Assembly: GCA_013416455.1 (NCBI GenBank)
Contig: JACCES010000007.1
Coordinates: forward strand, 62,001 to 126,000
Reading direction: 5' to 3'
Source of the DNA: Alcaligenaceae bacterium
GTDB lineage: Bacteria; Pseudomonadota; Gammaproteobacteria; Burkholderiales; Burkholderiaceae_B
Length of the DNA: 64,000 nt
A program made the position numbers and the translations under genes. Of the stretch, positions 61,962 to 64,000 are shown piece by piece. The notes beneath the pieces were generated by a model that was not told where the DNA came from, did not search any database, and saw nothing but the letters and a program-made list of their open reading frames with translations. Within the stretch, counting starts at the first letter, position 1. Each line of letters opens with the position of its first letter.

Positions 61962-62753
61962 ATGAAGGCAATGCAACATCCCCATGTGCATGAGGACGAA
62001 GTCGAGTTCGAGGTCCGGGAAGGCGTAGCCATCATCACCCTCAATCGGCCGGGGGTCCACAATGCGTTGAACGACGCGATGCGCGCCGCGCTGACCCATT
62101 GCTTCGAAGAGGTGCGCCGGCGCGACGAGGTGCGTGCCGTATTGCTGCGCGGTCGCGGCAAGTCATTCTGCTCGGGCCGGGACACCAAGGGTTTCGTGGA
62201 TCCCGCGCACGGCGCCAGCCATTCGGCTTTGATTGCTACGGCGCAGCAAGTGCGCCGCCGGCAACTCGGCTGCGGCAAGCCGATGGTGTGCGCGATCCAG
62301 GGACATGCGATCGGGGCGGGTGCCGAGCTGGCACTGGGCTGCGACATGCGCATCGCGGCGCGGGACATGAAGTTCAGCCTGCCCGAAGTACCTTTTGGGC
62401 TGGTCGCCGACACGGGTTCCTCGACGTTGCTGACCGCGCTCGTCGGTCCGGCGCGTGCGAAATGGATTCTGCTCTCGGGCCTGCCCGTCGCCGCCGACGA
62501 GGCCCTGCAATGGGGGCTGGTGGAATGGACCGTCGAGCCCGAAGCGCTGGAGCAGAAATCCCTGGAGCTCGCGGCGACACTCGCAAGTCGCCCGGTCGGC
62601 TCGGTGCGGCGGCAGAAGCAACTCATCGACGTTCAGTTCGAACAGGCTGTTGAAACGGGTCTTGTGCGCGAAATGGCCGCGCAGCTCGCGCTCTTTGACA
62701 GCGGCGAATATGAGGAAGCGAAAAAGCTCCGCGAGCGGAAGGCGGCACACTGA
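61962..62753 (+). CDS. Enoyl-CoA hydratase/isomerase family protein
   Basis: A 263-residue crotonase. Seen: GVAIITLNRPGVHNALND, FCSGRDTKGFVD, AIQGHAIGAGAELALGCDMRIA, FSLPEVPFGLVADTGSSTLL with Glu in the first catalytic position and Asp in the second, as in dienoyl-CoA or enoyl-CoA isomerases. GGGAG lies before ATG 61962. A Bug receptor follows 55 bases later, so both are one unit. Confidence 0.91.
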   Translation: MKAMQHPHVHEDEVEFEVREGVAIITLNRPGVHNALNDAMRAALTHCFEEVRRRDEVRAVLLRGRGKSFCSGRDTKGFVDPAHGASHSALIATAQQVRRRQLGCGKPMVCAIQGHAIGAGAELALGCDMRIAARDMKFSLPEVPFGLVADTGSSTLLTALVGPARAKWILLSGLPVAADEALQWGLVEWTVEPEALEQKSLELAATLASRPVGSVRRQKQLIDVQFEQAVETGLVREMAAQLALFDSGEYEEAKKLRERKAAH

Positions 62754-62808
62754 GCCCTGCGGCAGCCTTCCATTCACTTCATCACGATCAACCACCAGTG
62801 AGGAGCAT

Positions 62809-63789
62809 ATGGACAAGAGAGTGTTTACCAAAGCCGTCTTGATGGCGATCTGCGGGCTGGCCGTAGCCGGGATGGGGCCGGCCGTCGCCCAGGATTCCTT
62901 CCCGAACAAGCCGATCAAGATTATCGTGCCCGCGGCGGCGGGCGGCCCTACGGATACGATGGGCCGCGTGCTCGCCAAATTCATGGGAGAGCAGACGGGC
63001 GTGCCGGTCATCGTCGAGAACAAGGCCGGCGCCGCGGGTTCCATTGGTGTACAGGCTGTCGTGCAGTCGCCACCGGACGGCTACACGATCGTGCTGGCCG
63101 CGATCGACGCCATTACGGTGTATCCACTGGTCAAGAAGGATTCGCCCTACACTTGGAAGGATCTGACGCCGATCACCGTCGTCGCGAGCACGCCATTCGT
63201 ATTCGGCGTCAGTGCAGACTTGCCGGCAAAGGACGTCAACGAGTTCATTGCGCTGGCCAAGTCGCGCAAGCTGGCGTTCTCTTCTCCCGGCGTCGGGGCA
63301 TCCGGGCACGTGGTGCTTGAAATGTTCAAGTTCCGTACGGGTGCCGACCTGCTGCATGTGCCGTATTCGGGCGCGGGGCCGGCTCTGCTGTCCATCATCG
63401 GCGGGGATACGCACATCACCGCCACTTCGCCGGTTACGCTCAAGGGCCATATAGCGAGTGGAAAGATGAAGGCGCTGGTCGTGACCAGCGAAAAGCGCCT
63501 GTCGGGCCTGCCGGATGTGCCCACGATGGAAGAAAGCGGTGTATCCGATTTCGTCGTCACCCCCTGGTTCGGCATGTTCGCCCCCGCTGGAACACCGGAT
63601 GCCGTCGCCGACAAGCTTCACGAGATGGTCGTGCGCGCCATGCGTTCTCCCGAATACATCAGCAAGATCGGCGGCCTTGGCATGGACGTCGAGCCTCTGA
63701 GCCGGCGCGATTACGTTCAGATGCTTACCGCCGAATCCGATCGCTGGGGCCAGATCATCAATGCGGCCCATATTTCGAGCGATGACTGA
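62809..63789 (+). CDS. Bug-family periplasmic receptor
   Basis: A 326-residue receptor; signal peptide ends near AVA-QDS. Seen: FPNKPIKIIVPAAAGGPTDTMGRVL, DGYTIVLAAIDAITV, LLHVPYSGAGPALLSI, LPDVPTMEESGVSDF, FAPAGTPDAVADKL. AGGAG is directly before ATG 62809. It is co-directional with the crotonase upstream. Confidence 0.93.
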   Translation: MDKRVFTKAVLMAICGLAVAGMGPAVAQDSFPNKPIKIIVPAAAGGPTDTMGRVLAKFMGEQTGVPVIVENKAGAAGSIGVQAVVQSPPDGYTIVLAAIDAITVYPLVKKDSPYTWKDLTPITVVASTPFVFGVSADLPAKDVNEFIALAKSRKLAFSSPGVGASGHVVLEMFKFRTGADLLHVPYSGAGPALLSIIGGDTHITATSPVTLKGHIASGKMKALVVTSEKRLSGLPDVPTMEESGVSDFVVTPWFGMFAPAGTPDAVADKLHEMVVRAMRSPEYISKIGGLGMDVEPLSRRDYVQMLTAESDRWGQIINAAHISSDD

Positions 63790-63896
63790 TCGTGTTCAAG
63801 GCGGGCCCGGCGGGATGCGGAAGTACGGATGCCTGAACTGCCGGAACCAGGCTGAAACTCAGGATGGAAGAGGGACTATCTACCGAGCACGATAAA

Positions 63897-63927
63897 GGCT
63901 GGCGCGGCTGACAATGCCGCGCCAGCC
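63897..63927 (-). terminator. Perfect 12-base hairpin near the right edge
   Basis: GGCTGGCGCGGC, loop TGACAAT, GCCGCGCCAGCC. On the minus strand it is followed by TTTAT, on the plus strand by no T run, so it probably ends a minus-strand gene coming from beyond the window (a TAA for such a gene is at 63997-63999). It may also serve the Bug gene to its left. Confidence 0.5.
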
Positions 63928-64000
63928 ACGCCATTCGGGCGGCCCAATATGATTTTCTTTCTCTTTGCCACGAGAAAGGCCGGTAGCGGAATCGGTTTAT

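Noticed and set aside
63880-64000. Minus-strand frame entering from the right edge and ending at 63880
   Set aside because: It runs through the perfect hairpin at 63897-63927, which looks like a terminator with its T run on that strand; an upstream TAA at 63997-63999 fits better as the gene end.
1-64000. CRISPR arrays, tRNA or rRNA genes, prophage, complete insertion sequences
   Set aside because: No regularly spaced repeats, cloverleaf-like sequence, rRNA segment, phage gene or transposase frame was recognised on either strand.

Overview
The window is GC-rich DNA from a betaproteobacterium, most likely Burkholderiales of the Alcaligenaceae type (Bordetella/Achromobacter-like). Three things point there: nine periplasmic receptors of the Bug family (tripartite tricarboxylate transporter receptors), many LysR regulators sitting beside small catabolic clusters, and a DUF4148 repeat protein. 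No rRNA, tRNA, CRISPR array, phage gene or complete transposase was seen. The assignment rests on gene families only; no database search was possible.

Layout. 0-6.1 kb: the end of a LysR gene, a complete TRAP transporter (DctP, DctQ, DctM), a metallo-beta-lactamase-fold lactonase-like hydrolase, a beta-hydroxyacid dehydrogenase and a LysR regulator. 6.1-10.5 kb: a truncated LysR, an HpcH/HpaI aldolase, an NAD-dependent epimerase/dehydratase, a Bug receptor and a convergent LysR. 10.7-15.8 kb: a minus-strand operon of CitE-like lyase, crotonase, family III CoA-transferase and Bug receptor, divergent from a LysR. 15.9-20.0 kb: an AT-richer block with LysR, a TauD-type dioxygenase and two Bug receptors. 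20.0-21.6 kb: an iclR gene bracketed by two families of short inverted-repeat elements. 21.6-30.8 kb: a beta-oxidation-like locus (thiolase, SDR, crotonase, Bug on minus; acyl-CoA ligase, acyl-CoA dehydrogenase, Bug, nitronate monooxygenase on plus). 30.9-33.9 kb: a GntR/FCD regulator divergent from a TauD-type dioxygenase and Bug receptor, with a striking pair of operator-like palindromes between them. 34.1-40.2 kb: wrbA, a DUF4148 protein, LysR, a two-subunit TPP decarboxylase-like enzyme, fdhD and a MliC-META envelope protein. 40.4-48.4 kb: two crotonases, LysR, a Tat-type Bug receptor, a feruloyl-CoA-synthase-like ligase and an acyl-CoA dehydrogenase. 48.4-53.5 kb: a broken SDR fragment, a membrane PQQ dehydrogenase, an FAD monooxygenase and an intact SDR. 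53.7-59.2 kb: two exported serine hydrolases, an AraC regulator and an ACR3/bile-acid-type symporter. 59.4-61.6 kb: a baeRF-family protein and a tandem universal stress protein. 62.0-63.8 kb: a crotonase and a Bug receptor.

How it fits together. The repeated plan is regulator, soluble receptor for an organic acid, then enzymes that activate the acid to a CoA ester, oxidise or hydrate it, and cleave it. The window looks like an accessory catabolic region assembled from such cassettes. The receptors have no TctA/TctB membrane partners here, so they must share partners elsewhere or act as sensors. Actual substrates cannot be read from the sequence. Three families of short intergenic repeats (called A, B and C here) mark several cassette borders and may have helped to assemble or regulate the region.
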